A stretch of 64,000 bases of DNA from an uncultured Clostridia bacterium. GTDB lineage: Bacteria > Bacillota > Clostridia > TANB77 > CAG-508. The notes under the pieces are model-generated. The model searched no databases. It saw only the letters and a program-made list of their open reading frames with translations, and was not told where the DNA came from. The position numbers and the translations under genes are program-made. The stretch covers positions 1 to 64,000 of the forward strand of contig CAKPLZ010000005.1 of the NCBI GenBank assembly GCA_934167835.1, in the 5' to 3' direction. Below, piece by piece: positions 56,825-64,000 of the stretch (position 1 is the stretch's first letter; each line of letters opens with the position of its first letter).

Positions 56825-56842
56825 TTTTATACCTCTTTATAT

Positions 56843-56878
56843 TAAAAAAGCGTTTCTAATGCTAGAAACGTTTTTTTA
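56843..56878 (-). terminator. Terminator of infC-rpmI-rplT operon
   Basis: CGTTTCTA/TAGAAACG stem with A/T-run flanks, between rplT and trmFO. Confidence 0.88.
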
Positions 56879-56887
56879 TTTTGAAAT

Positions 56888-57235
56888 TTAAGCAATTGCT
56901 TTCTTTACTAATTCTGCAAATGCAACTTCATCGCTTACTGCTAATTCAGCTAACATTTTTCTGTTTATAGAAATGTTGTTTTTCTTTAATCCTGCCATTA
57001 ATTTGCTGTATGTTGTTCCATTCATTCTTGCTGCTGCATTAATTCTTGTGATCCATAATTTTCTAAAATCACTCTTTTTATCTTTTCTTCCAACATAAGC
57101 GTAAGACATTGATTTTAATACTGCTTGTTTTGCATTTCTAAATCTGATACTTTTTGCACCAAAATATCCTTTTGCTTGTTTTAAAACTTTTTTATGTTTT
57201 TTTCTTGTAGCTATTGCTGATTTTACTCTTGCCAT
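56888..57235 (-). CDS. rplT: 50S ribosomal protein L20
   Basis: 115 aa: MARVKSAIATRKKHKKVLKQAKGYFGAKS is the family start and LWITRINAAARMNGTTYSKLMAGL the globular part. It binds 23S rRNA and, in Firmicutes, the leader of its own operon as a repressor. It follows rpmI by 19 nt. Confidence 0.97.
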   Translation of the reverse strand: MARVKSAIATRKKHKKVLKQAKGYFGAKSIRFRNAKQAVLKSMSYAYVGRKDKKSDFRKLWITRINAAARMNGTTYSKLMAGLKKNNISINRKMLAELAVSDEVAFAELVKKAIA

Positions 57236-57254
57236 TTTCTATTCCTCCTCTTAA

Positions 57255-57458
57255 TTAGTTTCCATAAGGTAACATTTTTTTGATTCCTGCTTCGCATGTT
57301 TTATCTGCATAAGCATTTTGAATTTTTCCTGATTTTTTTTGTCTTGTTGTTTTGTTTCCTAACAAGTGTCTTCTGTTTGATTTTGTTCTTTTAACTTTTC
57401 CAGTAGCTGTATAAGAATATCTTTTTGCAGCTGCTTTGTTTGTTTTTAGCTTTGCCAT
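57255..57458 (-). CDS. rpmI: 50S ribosomal protein L35
   Basis: 67 aa: MAKLKTNKAAAKRYSYTATGKVKRTKSNRRHLLGNK is typical L35. It lies between infC and rplT, the universal order. Confidence 0.96.
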   Translation of the reverse strand: MAKLKTNKAAAKRYSYTATGKVKRTKSNRRHLLGNKTTRQKKSGKIQNAYADKTCEAGIKKMLPYGN

Positions 57459-57478
57459 AATTATTTCCTCCCTTTATT

Positions 57479-57997
57479 TTATTTACATGGTGCTAAGATA
57501 ATAAACATATTTTTACCTTCTAAGAATGGTTTCTTTTCAACTGTTGAAACATCTTTTAATTCTTCAATAAAATTGTTTAGAACATCTTCACCTGCTTTTA
57601 CATAATTAACTTCTCTTCCTCTAAATCTTACAGTTATTCTTACTTTGTTTCCATCTAATAAGAATTTTCTTGCATTTTTAGCTTTGAAAGTAAAGTCATG
57701 TATTTCAATGTTTGGTGTTACTCTAATTTCCTTGCTTTCAACTGTTTTTTGTTTCTTTTTAGATTCCTTTTCTCTTTTAGCTTGTTCAAATTTGTGTTTT
57801 CCATAATTCATAATTTTACAAACCGGATTATCACTATTCCCTGAAACTAAAACTAAATCTAAATTTTTAGAAACAGCCATTTCAATTGCTTTGCTTGTTG
57901 GTAACTTGCCTACTTTTTGACCTTGTTCATCAATTACTTGAACTTCTTTAAAGCGAATTTGTTCATTAATTGGTAATTCTTGTTTTATGTCATTCAC
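57479..57997 (-). CDS. infC: Translation initiation factor IF-3
   Basis: 172 aa: INEQIRFKEVQVIDEQGQKVGKLP and NPVCKIMNYGKHKFEQAKREKE mark the N-domain; VTPNIEIHDFTFKAKNARKFL and RFRGREVNYVKAGEDVLNNF the C-domain. The box GGGGGTGA abuts the ATG at 57997, so the start is slightly close, but family alignment supports it. It selects start codons and keeps ribosomal subunits apart. First gene of the operon, behind an attenuator. Confidence 0.95.
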   Translation of the reverse strand: MNDIKQELPINEQIRFKEVQVIDEQGQKVGKLPTSKAIEMAVSKNLDLVLVSGNSDNPVCKIMNYGKHKFEQAKREKESKKKQKTVESKEIRVTPNIEIHDFTFKAKNARKFLLDGNKVRITVRFRGREVNYVKAGEDVLNNFIEELKDVSTVEKKPFLEGKNMFIILAPCK

Positions 57998-57999
57998 CC

Positions 58000-58150
58000 C
58001 CGTAAATAAAAAAACTTGTTCTTAAGAAACAAGTCATCCACAATATATATTTTTTAATTTTATCAAAAACATATAACCTTTTCCTTTATTAGTTAAGGTG
58101 AGAAGTGGATACCTTCTTCTTTAATACTTTACTATAATACTACTTTTTTT
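58000..58150 (-). promoter_or_regulatory. Leader of infC operon with attenuator (L20 leader-like)
   Basis: About 150 nt precede infC. A hairpin at 58034-58014 (ACTTGTTTCTTAAGAACAAGT) is followed by a T-run and only 16 nt before infC, making a classic attenuator. Upstream lies GGTATCCACTTCTCACC and AAAGGAAAAGG, which could form the alternative L20-binding structure. Position and gene order fit the L20 autoregulatory leader of Firmicutes. From 58150 to 58241 I see only AT-rich sequence. Confidence 0.7.
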
Positions 58151-58241
58151 AGAAAAAGTCAAGGGTTTTTATGGATTTTCCTTAAAAACCCTTGTTGCCT
58201 AATAGCTAATTTATTAAATATTTTATTAATATAGTAATATT

Positions 58242-59906
58242 CTATTTTACATCTTTATAGCTATTATATTTTTTATAACATATTATTGAAATTGTTATTA
58301 CTGCTAAAATAATAAATATAATTGTCCTACTAATTCCTGTTTGTGGAAAAGTAGCTTTTACAACTGTTGCATCATCTTTTATATTATCAATAACAATCAC
58401 AACGTCTTTAGTCATTTCGTCTATATCAACTAAATGTACAGTTTCTATTGCATTCCTTGAATACTCTTTTGTTAATGTCATTCCATCATCTGATAATGTC
58501 CATCCATCTACCTTACTTACCTTTTTATTTGTTTTTATTGTCGCTTTAACTGTTTCTGTTGTTTCAGATGTTGGCTCATAACTTACTGTAGCTGTTAATT
58601 CTTCTTTTGTTTTAGACAACTTAATCTGTGGACTACTTGTTAAAGTAACTGTATAATCATTTGCTTTTATATCTTTATATGTTAATACTACTTTCTCATT
58701 AGTTGATATTGTTTTCTCTAATAATTCTGTGTTTTTCATATCTTTAATTTTTAGTTTGTATTTTAATGTTGCAACCTCATCGCCTTTTAATGTTCCAATG
58801 TTCCAAGTTATTGTTTTGCTTTCTAAGTCAATACTATCAGATGCAGTTCCTATACTTGCATTTTCTACATAAGAAAATGCAAAATTTTCTGTTATATCCT
58901 TTGGAAAATAATCTACTATTTTTACAGTATTTATTGGCTTTCTTATTTTATTTGAAACATCTTGCAAAATATCATTATTTATTATGTTATTTATGTCTGC
59001 ACTTTTAACTAAATAATATTTATCACCTGTTGGATTTTCACTCGTTCCAAAGACTCTTTCTGCTGCTGATAATTGTTCTTCTATTGTATTCTCACTGTTA
59101 TATACATTACCTTCTTTGTCTGTATTTCCATCACTTTCGCTCATTCCTGTCAACATAGTAATTACATATATATCATTTGATTTTAAATCTAAAATCGCTT
59201 GTTTTGTACTATTTAGAATACTAATTTCTTGTTCTGAAGTAATATCATCATCTTCATGATTGCCATTTATATCTGCATTTGGAAGACCATCTGTTAATAA
59301 TATTACTACTTTATTATTAGCACTTGTTGAAAATTCTTCCATTGCTGTTCTTAAGCCAGCTTCTATATTAGTTCCGGAAGATGTGCTTCTTTCTAATTCC
59401 TTACTGATAGCATTTAAAACAGTTTTTTTATCGTCAGTTAATTCTTGCCTAACAGTTGCGTCATATATACTTGCCGAACCTGAAAATAAACCATAGCCAT
59501 GAAAATCTATTAAACCCATTCTTATATTTGATGAAATACCAAAAATAGACTCAACTAAACGTGAAGCACTATTTAAAACTATTTCTTTTCTTGTTTTTCC
59601 TGTTGATGTAACAAAATCCATGCTTGGTGAATTATCTACAACTAAAAGCAACTCTGTATCAGTAATATTTTCAATTTCTTTTGCTGTATTTGATAATTTT
59701 AGCTCAATTGTAACCTCTCCTGTATCTTTATTAGAATCTACTATTGTCTTTGAAATATATCCTTGATTGTTTTCTAAATATTTTGTTTCACTTGCCTGTT
59801 GTATTATGCTTAACTCCGTCTTTAATTCTGTAGCATATACACAGCTACATAAACTTATAATCAATATAAGTATAATTGACATTACTAAAATTCTCTTCTT
59901 TAGCAT
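58242..59906 (-). CDS. Cell-wall-anchored vWA-domain protein (FPQTG sorting signal)
   Basis: 554 aa from ATG 59906 (AAAGGAG upstream). There is a signal peptide (residues 2-26, ILVMSIILILIISLCSCVYA). The vWA domain has MIDAS LLVVDNSPSMDF and ILLTDGLPNAD. Beta-sandwich repeats typical of Gram-positive surface adhesins come next. The C-terminus is FPQTG, a hydrophobic helix and KKYNSYK, a sortase sorting signal of the (L/F)PxTG type. It is expected to be attached to peptidoglycan and to bind host or surface ligands. Not linked to sortase or pilin genes in this window. Confidence 0.88.
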   Translation of the reverse strand: MLKKRILVMSIILILIISLCSCVYATELKTELSIIQQASETKYLENNQGYISKTIVDSNKDTGEVTIELKLSNTAKEIENITDTELLLVVDNSPSMDFVTSTGKTRKEIVLNSASRLVESIFGISSNIRMGLIDFHGYGLFSGSASIYDATVRQELTDDKKTVLNAISKELERSTSSGTNIEAGLRTAMEEFSTSANNKVVILLTDGLPNADINGNHEDDDITSEQEISILNSTKQAILDLKSNDIYVITMLTGMSESDGNTDKEGNVYNSENTIEEQLSAAERVFGTSENPTGDKYYLVKSADINNIINNDILQDVSNKIRKPINTVKIVDYFPKDITENFAFSYVENASIGTASDSIDLESKTITWNIGTLKGDEVATLKYKLKIKDMKNTELLEKTISTNEKVVLTYKDIKANDYTVTLTSSPQIKLSKTKEELTATVSYEPTSETTETVKATIKTNKKVSKVDGWTLSDDGMTLTKEYSRNAIETVHLVDIDEMTKDVVIVIDNIKDDATVVKATFPQTGISRTIIFIILAVITISIICYKKYNSYKDVK

Positions 59907-60082
59907 TTTTACCACTCCTTTTATACCATTAAGTATCGTTCTTAATGATATTTCATTTTAATTTTATATTAAAATAAAAAATAATTCAACAATTTTTGTA
60001 AAAATTATTGAATTATTTTTTGAGTTTTTTATGTTTAAAATTAACCTGTTTATACAATATAATTTATCTTTTTTTATATTGT

Positions 60083-60892
60083 TTACCTTTTAAATTCATC
60101 TAAAGATTTAAACTCATATCCCTGTTTCTTAATTTCTTTTATTACATTATCTAATATATTAGCGTTATCCTTGGATGTTGAGTGTAATAGCATTACTGCT
60201 CCATTATGTGTGTTTGAGAGAATTTTTTCTTTGCCGTATTGTTCTCTTCCTTGTTTATTTTCATCCCAATCGTCATACGCAAAGCTCCACATTACTGTTG
60301 TATAGCCTAGGCTTTTGGTTAGGTATAGAGTTCTTTGGCTATATTCTCCTTTCGGTGGTCTAAAATATTTCATTTCATAATTAAATTTTTCAAATACTGC
60401 TGTGTGTAGTTTCATAATTTCCTGTTTGATTTTTTCATTATCAATGTCTGGCATGCTGGGGTGGTTTACTGTGTGGTTTCCTACTATATGTCCTTCATCT
60501 ATCATTCTTTTTACCAAATCTGGTTCTGTATTTAGATAGTGACCTGTTATAAAAAATGTTGCTTTTACCTTGTTTTCTTTTAATGTATCTAATATTTTTG
60601 CTGTATAACCGGCTTCATAGCCTTGGTCAAAAGTTAAGTATACGAATTTATCATCTTTGTTTCCAATTGCTATTCCCTCATTTTCGTCAATTAATTTTTT
60701 ATTATTTGCCCCTAAATCTGGTTGCTCGTGGTTATCGTTTCTTTTTATTCCCCACCCTATTTTTTTGTTGCTTAATACTTCTCCACTACTAGTTTGCACT
60801 GTTTTTTCTGGATTTTTGGTTTTCCAAATTATGCTTATTATTATTATACCTAAAATGCAGATCAATGTAATCGCTAAATTTCTATTTTTCAT
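60083..60892 (-). CDS. PdaA-like polysaccharide deacetylase
   Basis: 269 aa. An N-terminal membrane anchor or signal (AITLICILGIIIISIIW) is followed by the NodB domain: VYLTFDQGYEAGY (motif 1), HTVNHPSM (motif 2, zinc His), YFRPPKGEYSQRTL (motif 3) and VMLLHSTSKDNANIL (motif 5). The GYE spacing and length match PdaA, the delta-lactam de-N-acetylase that modifies spore cortex peptidoglycan. The presence of spoVM and spoIVB fits this. Gene symbol withheld because other NodB paralogues are similar. Confidence 0.82.
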   Translation of the reverse strand: MKNRNLAITLICILGIIIISIIWKTKNPEKTVQTSSGEVLSNKKIGWGIKRNDNHEQPDLGANNKKLIDENEGIAIGNKDDKFVYLTFDQGYEAGYTAKILDTLKENKVKATFFITGHYLNTEPDLVKRMIDEGHIVGNHTVNHPSMPDIDNEKIKQEIMKLHTAVFEKFNYEMKYFRPPKGEYSQRTLYLTKSLGYTTVMWSFAYDDWDENKQGREQYGKEKILSNTHNGAVMLLHSTSKDNANILDNVIKEIKKQGYEFKSLDEFKR

Positions 60893-61214
60893 AAAATTTT
60901 CGCCTCATCTTTCTACTTTAAAATTATGTTGTGACTTTTCAAAATATGTTTTTTTAAGTTAAATTTTTTTGTTATATTTTTTCGACATTTTTCTACAATA
61001 ATCTGCAAAAAAGCCCATTTTCCCGTTGGTAAACCTTTATTTACAGGTTTCATTTTTGTGTTTTTTTGTAAATTTCATTGACATTTAGTTATATTTAGAG
61101 TTATATTATATTTAATGTTTGGATTACTATTTTTTCTAAACATATTGCAGATTTTTAGAATATAAAAATAATAGTTGATTTCGTGTATCAATTGTATGTA
61201 ACAGGGGTGGTTTT
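60893..61214. other. Divergent intergenic region between deacetylase and agrA-like genes
   Basis: 321 nt without a gene. It holds a small inverted repeat (AAACCTTTATTTACAGGTTT at 61031-61050), the promoter listed next, and otherwise AT-rich sequence. Confidence 0.6.
61078..61106 (+). promoter_or_regulatory. Promoter of agrA-agrC with internal direct repeats
   Basis: TTGACA, 17-nt spacer, TTATAT. Two AGTTATATT copies 12 nt apart overlap the spacer and -10. That spacing and the GTT core resemble LytTR (AgrA-type) operator repeats, suggesting autoregulation by the downstream AgrA-like protein. Motif match is partial. Confidence 0.6.
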
Positions 61215-61943
61215 ATGTTACGATTTGTTTTATGTGATGATAATTTGCAAATAGTAAATAAGCTTTCTTGCATTTTAGAGTCTATTTTCGCTAAACATAA
61301 TGTTGACGCAAAGATTTGTTTAAAAGCAACCACATCTAATGAAGTTTTACAATATCTAGAAAATAATAAAGTAGATGTTTTGATTCAAGATATAAATCTT
61401 AAATCTACTCTTTCTGGCTGTGATTTAGCCGATATTGTACGTAAAAAAAACAAAAGTACTTATATTATCTTTTTAACAGCACATTTTGAATATGCTTTAG
61501 TTGCGTACAAATACAAAACTTTCGACTATCTGGTTAAGCCAATATCTCAAGAGCGATTGGAAGAAACTATACTAAGGCTAATGGAAGATATTACATCTAA
61601 TCACTCAAATTTCCTAAAAATAAATAATACTGTTATTAATGAAGATAATATAAATTTTATAAAAAAAGATGGCATGAAGTTAGTTTTTTGCACTTCAACA
61701 GATAACTATGAGACATATAGTTCACTTGCTCACATACAAAGTTGTCTACCAGATAATTTTGTAAGATGCCATAAATCTTTTATTATAAATATTAATAATG
61801 TAGCTCAATTCGTTTCAGCAACTAATGTTATACGATTTACAGACAAGCACATTTGCTCTGTTGGAGCTAAATATAAAACTAAAATGATGGAGGTTTTGAA
61901 TTATGAACTTTATTCAAACTGTTTGGAATGTGTTAATAGGTGA
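61215..61943 (+). CDS. AgrA-like LytTR response regulator
   Basis: 242 aa. The receiver domain has CDD (D8, D9), VLIQDIN with phospho-acceptor D59, T-A at IIFLTAHFEYA, and K in FDYLVKPIS. The C-terminal LytTR DNA-binding domain contains VRCHKSFIININNV. It is expected to be phosphorylated by the AgrC-like kinase and activate agr genes. The kinase gene overlaps its end by 41 nt. It contains no CGG. Confidence 0.9.
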   Translation: MLRFVLCDDNLQIVNKLSCILESIFAKHNVDAKICLKATTSNEVLQYLENNKVDVLIQDINLKSTLSGCDLADIVRKKNKSTYIIFLTAHFEYALVAYKYKTFDYLVKPISQERLEETILRLMEDITSNHSNFLKINNTVINEDNINFIKKDGMKLVFCTSTDNYETYSSLAHIQSCLPDNFVRCHKSFIININNVAQFVSATNVIRFTDKHICSVGAKYKTKMMEVLNYELYSNCLECVNR

Positions 61944-63268
61944 AAATAAATTTGTGATGGATATTATTTGCACTCCATTAGCTTTTATTGAAGCTTTTTT
62001 GTATATGAAAGTATTTTTAAGTATTGTAAACATTGATTCAACACGTAAGCAAAGAATTTTATTTGTTGTATTGTTTTCAATAGCATCATTATTAAGCATA
62101 TACTTTGGGGTTATGCCTTTTAATACGTTTTTTAATGCTATTGCTTTACTTGTATTAATTATTGTGATCTTTAAGGCTAGTCTTTTGAAGGGCTTATTAG
62201 CTGAAATTATAACTTACATTACCGTAATTATAATCAGTGCATCATTGTTACCATTATACACAAAAATATTTAACACTACTGCATCTGCAACATCACTTAT
62301 TCCAATTCACAAACTATGTTTTTCAGGTATTTTTTATGTGTTTTTATACCTTGTATATAAAACAGCTACCCATTTTAATATACATATATCACTTGTAGAT
62401 AAGTTTAAAATTAAAAATGAAATAATATTTATACTAAATCTTCTAATAGGTTCATTCTCTATTGGTTTTGAATATTTTATATTATTTAACTATATTGAAT
62501 TTATTCCAAATTCTTTGGTTGGCTTCAGCTTATTTGTATTACTAGCATACTTTTTTTGTTAGTATCTTTAGCTTAATTAGAACAAATAAACTTGAAATTA
62601 CAACACAAAGCTTAGAAGAACAGAAAATGTATAATAAAACTTTATCAACTTTGCATGATAATATTAGAGGCTTTAAACATGATTTTAATAATATTGTTCA
62701 AGCAATTGGTGGTTATTTAGGCACTAATAACATAGATGGTTTAAAAGCATATTATAAAGATTTATTAGAAGAATGTCAGCTTAATAATAATTTATCACTT
62801 TTAAACCCTGAACTTGTAAATAATCCAGCAATATACAGTATTCTTTGTGATAAATTATGCCGTTCACAAGAAAAAGGAATAAAATTTAATTTGGAAGTTT
62901 ATGCAGACTTAAGTAACCTAAACGCAAAACCATTTGAATTAACACGTATTTTAGGAATATTATTTGATAATGCTATTGATGCCGCCTCTAAATGCGATAA
63001 AAAAATAGTTAATGTTACATTTAAAAATGACAAAAGCAAAAACAAAACTTTAGTTATTATTCAAAATACATATATAAACAAAGACATAAATCTTTCTAGA
63101 ATTTTTGAAAAAGGATTTTCTTCAAAAGATGAAGGTGAAACCTCTCAAAGCCATGGTCTCGGTTTATGGGAAGTAAAGAAATATTTAGAGAAAAATACTG
63201 ATTTAGATTTATATACCACAAAAACAGATGAATTTTTCACACAACAATTTGAAATTTATAACTCCTAA
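61903..63268 (+). CDS. AgrC-like sensor histidine kinase, frame broken in a T7 run
   Basis: 454 aa when joined. Residues 1-218 are six or seven membrane helices that should sense the peptide. The frame then meets TTT TTT TGT TAG (7 T at 62551-62557) and stops. Skipping one T gives VSIFSLIRTNKLEITTQSLEEQK, the H-box RGFKHDFNNIVQAI (His about 259), the N-box LFDNAIDAA and the G-box SQSHGLGLWEVKKYL of the GHKL family. No CGG is involved. It may be a real phase-variable or slippage site, or a homopolymer error. Translation of frame 0 alone would leave a sensor without kinase. Start 61903 has GGAGG 9 nt upstream. Confidence 0.75.
62551..62557 (+). repeat. T7 homopolymer at the agrC frame break
   Basis: TAC-TTTTTTT-GTT-AGT. 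One T fewer (or a +1 slip on TTT-T) joins the membrane and kinase domains. Confidence 0.8.
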
Positions 63269-63270
63269 GC

Positions 63271-63304
63271 AAAAGCCAGTCCCGATTTTACTAGACTGGC
63301 TTTT
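63271..63304. terminator. Bidirectional terminator between agrC and agrD
   Basis: AAAAGCCAGTC/GACTGGCTTTT stem with a 12-nt loop between convergent genes. Confidence 0.9.
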
Positions 63305-63316
63305 AGCTTATTTTAA

Positions 63317-63436
63317 TTAGTCTTTTTTAACTAATGATGCTGGCATTTTTGGCTGATGCCAATTGATTAATATTACAGATGCAGTATTTGTACTTCTAGC
63401 ATATTTCTCTGCTAATTTTGCTAATAGTTTTGTCAT
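63317..63436 (-). CDS. AgrD-like autoinducer prepeptide without cysteine
   Basis: 39 aa with GGAGGGA 6 nt upstream. The N-terminal amphipathic half is MTKLLAKLAEKYARS, and the C-terminal tail HQPKMPASLVKKD has the Q-P-K-M-P seen in clostridial AgrD-type cyclic-lactone peptides. The core between them (TNTASVILINW) has Ser and Thr but no Cys, so a lactone through Ser or Thr would replace the usual thiolactone. Located next to the AgrB-like gene on the same strand. Confidence 0.8.
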   Translation of the reverse strand: MTKLLAKLAEKYARSTNTASVILINWHQPKMPASLVKKD

Positions 63437-63474
63437 ACTTATCCCTCCTTTACTTTTAAAATTTTATGTAAATT

Positions 63475-64000
63475 TTATAGTGTTCTGTTTTGATTTTTTA
63501 TGTACTCTTCATATCCATACTTATTACCTGCTAGCTTGTACATAAATCTTGTTATTGTAATTGTTTGAAACATTGCTCCAAATAATAGTAAATTTGATAT
63601 AGTATTGTTTTTTATTATTATTGAACCACTTAGCATTATTGTTAAAATAATATATGATAATATTTTTTTAATTTTTCTTTCTTTTTTTCTTAAAATTGGT
63701 ACATCTTCTGTATCTGCCGGTGCATATAGTGTAATTAGGCCAATCGCCGAAACCCAAGTTATACCAAGAGTTATATATTTTTCAGTTTCTCCAAATACTA
63801 TATATTTGCTAAGCATTGCTGTTCCAATATAAAATATTCCAGTCGCCAAAATGCATTTTATATGTGTTTTAAAATGAACTCCACCTACAACTGCTCTATA
63901 TGGCATTATTATAAGTATTGCAAGTATGGTTAGTTTTAATACTCCTAAAAGCCAAGCCACACACAGAATCAAAATTGTTTTTGGTATTTCTCCGAACTAT
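63475..64000 (-). CDS. AgrB-like peptide-processing membrane protease, N-terminus outside window
   Basis: About 165 aa visible in frame. YRAVVGGVHFKTHIKC carries the AgrB catalytic His and a Cys seven residues later. Five hydrophobic segments surround it. It cleaves and cyclises AgrD at the membrane. The visible frame is closed upstream by TAG (63999-63997), yet AgrB needs about 30-40 more N-terminal residues. CGG in another frame at 63994-63992 followed by GGA-GAA-ATA-CCA-AAA would supply them through a +1 shift like the other genes; the rest lies outside the window. Confidence 0.8.
63992..63994 (-). other. Probable CGG +1 recoding site in agrB, at window edge
   Basis: ATA GTT C.GGA GAA ATA: I-V-(shift)-G-E-I. 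Supported by the TAG that blocks the alternative frame, but only 6 nt of upstream sequence are visible. Confidence 0.55.

Noticed and set aside
62551..62557. agrC break as another CGG-type site
   Set aside because: No CGG is present; it is a T7 homopolymer and is reported separately.
11561..63994. Random sequencing or assembly insertions of C
   Set aside because: Insertions would fall in all codon phases and before non-glycine GG strings (AGG, TGG, NNG-GNN); none are seen. It cannot be excluded fully without reads, so it is kept as the main refutation test.
11561..63994. Plain codon reassignment of CGG to another amino acid
   Set aside because: Reading CGG as any three-base sense codon leaves the frame wrong in every case; a +1 step is needed.
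1..64000. Many small plus-strand ORFs opposite minus-strand genes
   Set aside because: They are Leu/Phe/Ser-rich antisense shadows of AT-rich genes with no own ribosome binding site or family match.
1..64000. CRISPR arrays, insertion sequences, prophage, tRNA or rRNA genes
   Set aside because: None seen: no regular repeat-spacer arrays, transposases, integrases or cloverleaf/rRNA sequences.

Overview
The window comes from a low-GC (under about 30% G+C by eye), spore-forming Clostridia-type Firmicute. The evidence is AT-rich codon use, strong AGGAGG-type ribosome binding sites, and sporulation genes (spoIVB, spoVM, an alpha/beta-type SASP). The housekeeping blocks are also Gram-positive in type: dnaG-rpoD-valS, recJ-relA-MBL-hisS-dut, infC-rpmI-rplT. 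The species cannot be named from the sequence; an uncultured gut clostridium is a guess.

The main result is a recoding signal. Ten genes look frameshifted when read conventionally. In every one the break is an in-frame CGG codon, and skipping exactly one base (reading C.GGA or C.GGT as glycine) restores the conserved protein. There are 18 such sites: murB 1, the SpoU-type rRNA methyltransferase 1, mfd 1, rpoD 1, dnaG 2, a pilin-like gene 1, a metallo-beta-lactamase-fold hydrolase 1, an XRE regulator 1, a glycine-rich surface protein 8, and probably agrB 1 at the window edge. A manual scan of all other genes found no CGG used as an ordinary arginine codon. About 75-80 CGG trinucleotides in the two other phases (ATC.GGA, AAC.GGA, GCG.GTT and so on) do not disturb the frame. 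The phase specificity, the glycine that always follows, and the essential nature of rpoD and dnaG point to systematic +1 frameshifting or quadruplet decoding at CGG rather than random error or pseudogenes.

Layout: 1-5.7 kb, partial pilin-like gene, metallopeptidase, addA, small membrane protein. 5.9-16.1 kb, mfd, rRNA methyltransferase, murB, YvcK-like, glycogen-debranching enzyme, ruvC and holA, reading leftward with overlaps. 16.2-21.9 kb, dnaG-rpoD-valS. 22-24.5 kb, small ORF, asd, spoIVB. 24.5-37.6 kb, a Tad/Flp-like pilus or secretion cluster (CpaB-like, two MinD-like proteins, TadA ATPase, a TadB/TadC-type platform protein, seven small pilin-like proteins, a large vWA protein). 37.9 kb, SASP. 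38.1-40.2 kb, the glycine-rich surface protein. 40.3-47.4 kb, recJ-relA-MBL-hisS-dut and a hexapeptide protein. 47.4-51.5 kb, KAP NTPase, comF, spoVM, rpmB, a Cys-rich unknown. 51.6-55.4 kb, an ECF sigma factor with a membrane partner and an XRE regulator. 55.5-58.1 kb, trmFO and infC-rpmI-rplT. 58.2-60.9 kb, a sortase-type vWA protein and a PdaA-like deacetylase. 61.1-64 kb, an agr quorum-sensing locus with agrA-agrC convergent to agrD-agrB; agrC has its own, different frame break in a T7 run.

If the recoding is real, replication priming (DnaG), housekeeping transcription (RpoD), wall synthesis (MurB), transcription-coupled repair (Mfd) and probably peptide signalling (AgrB) all depend on one unusual decoding event.
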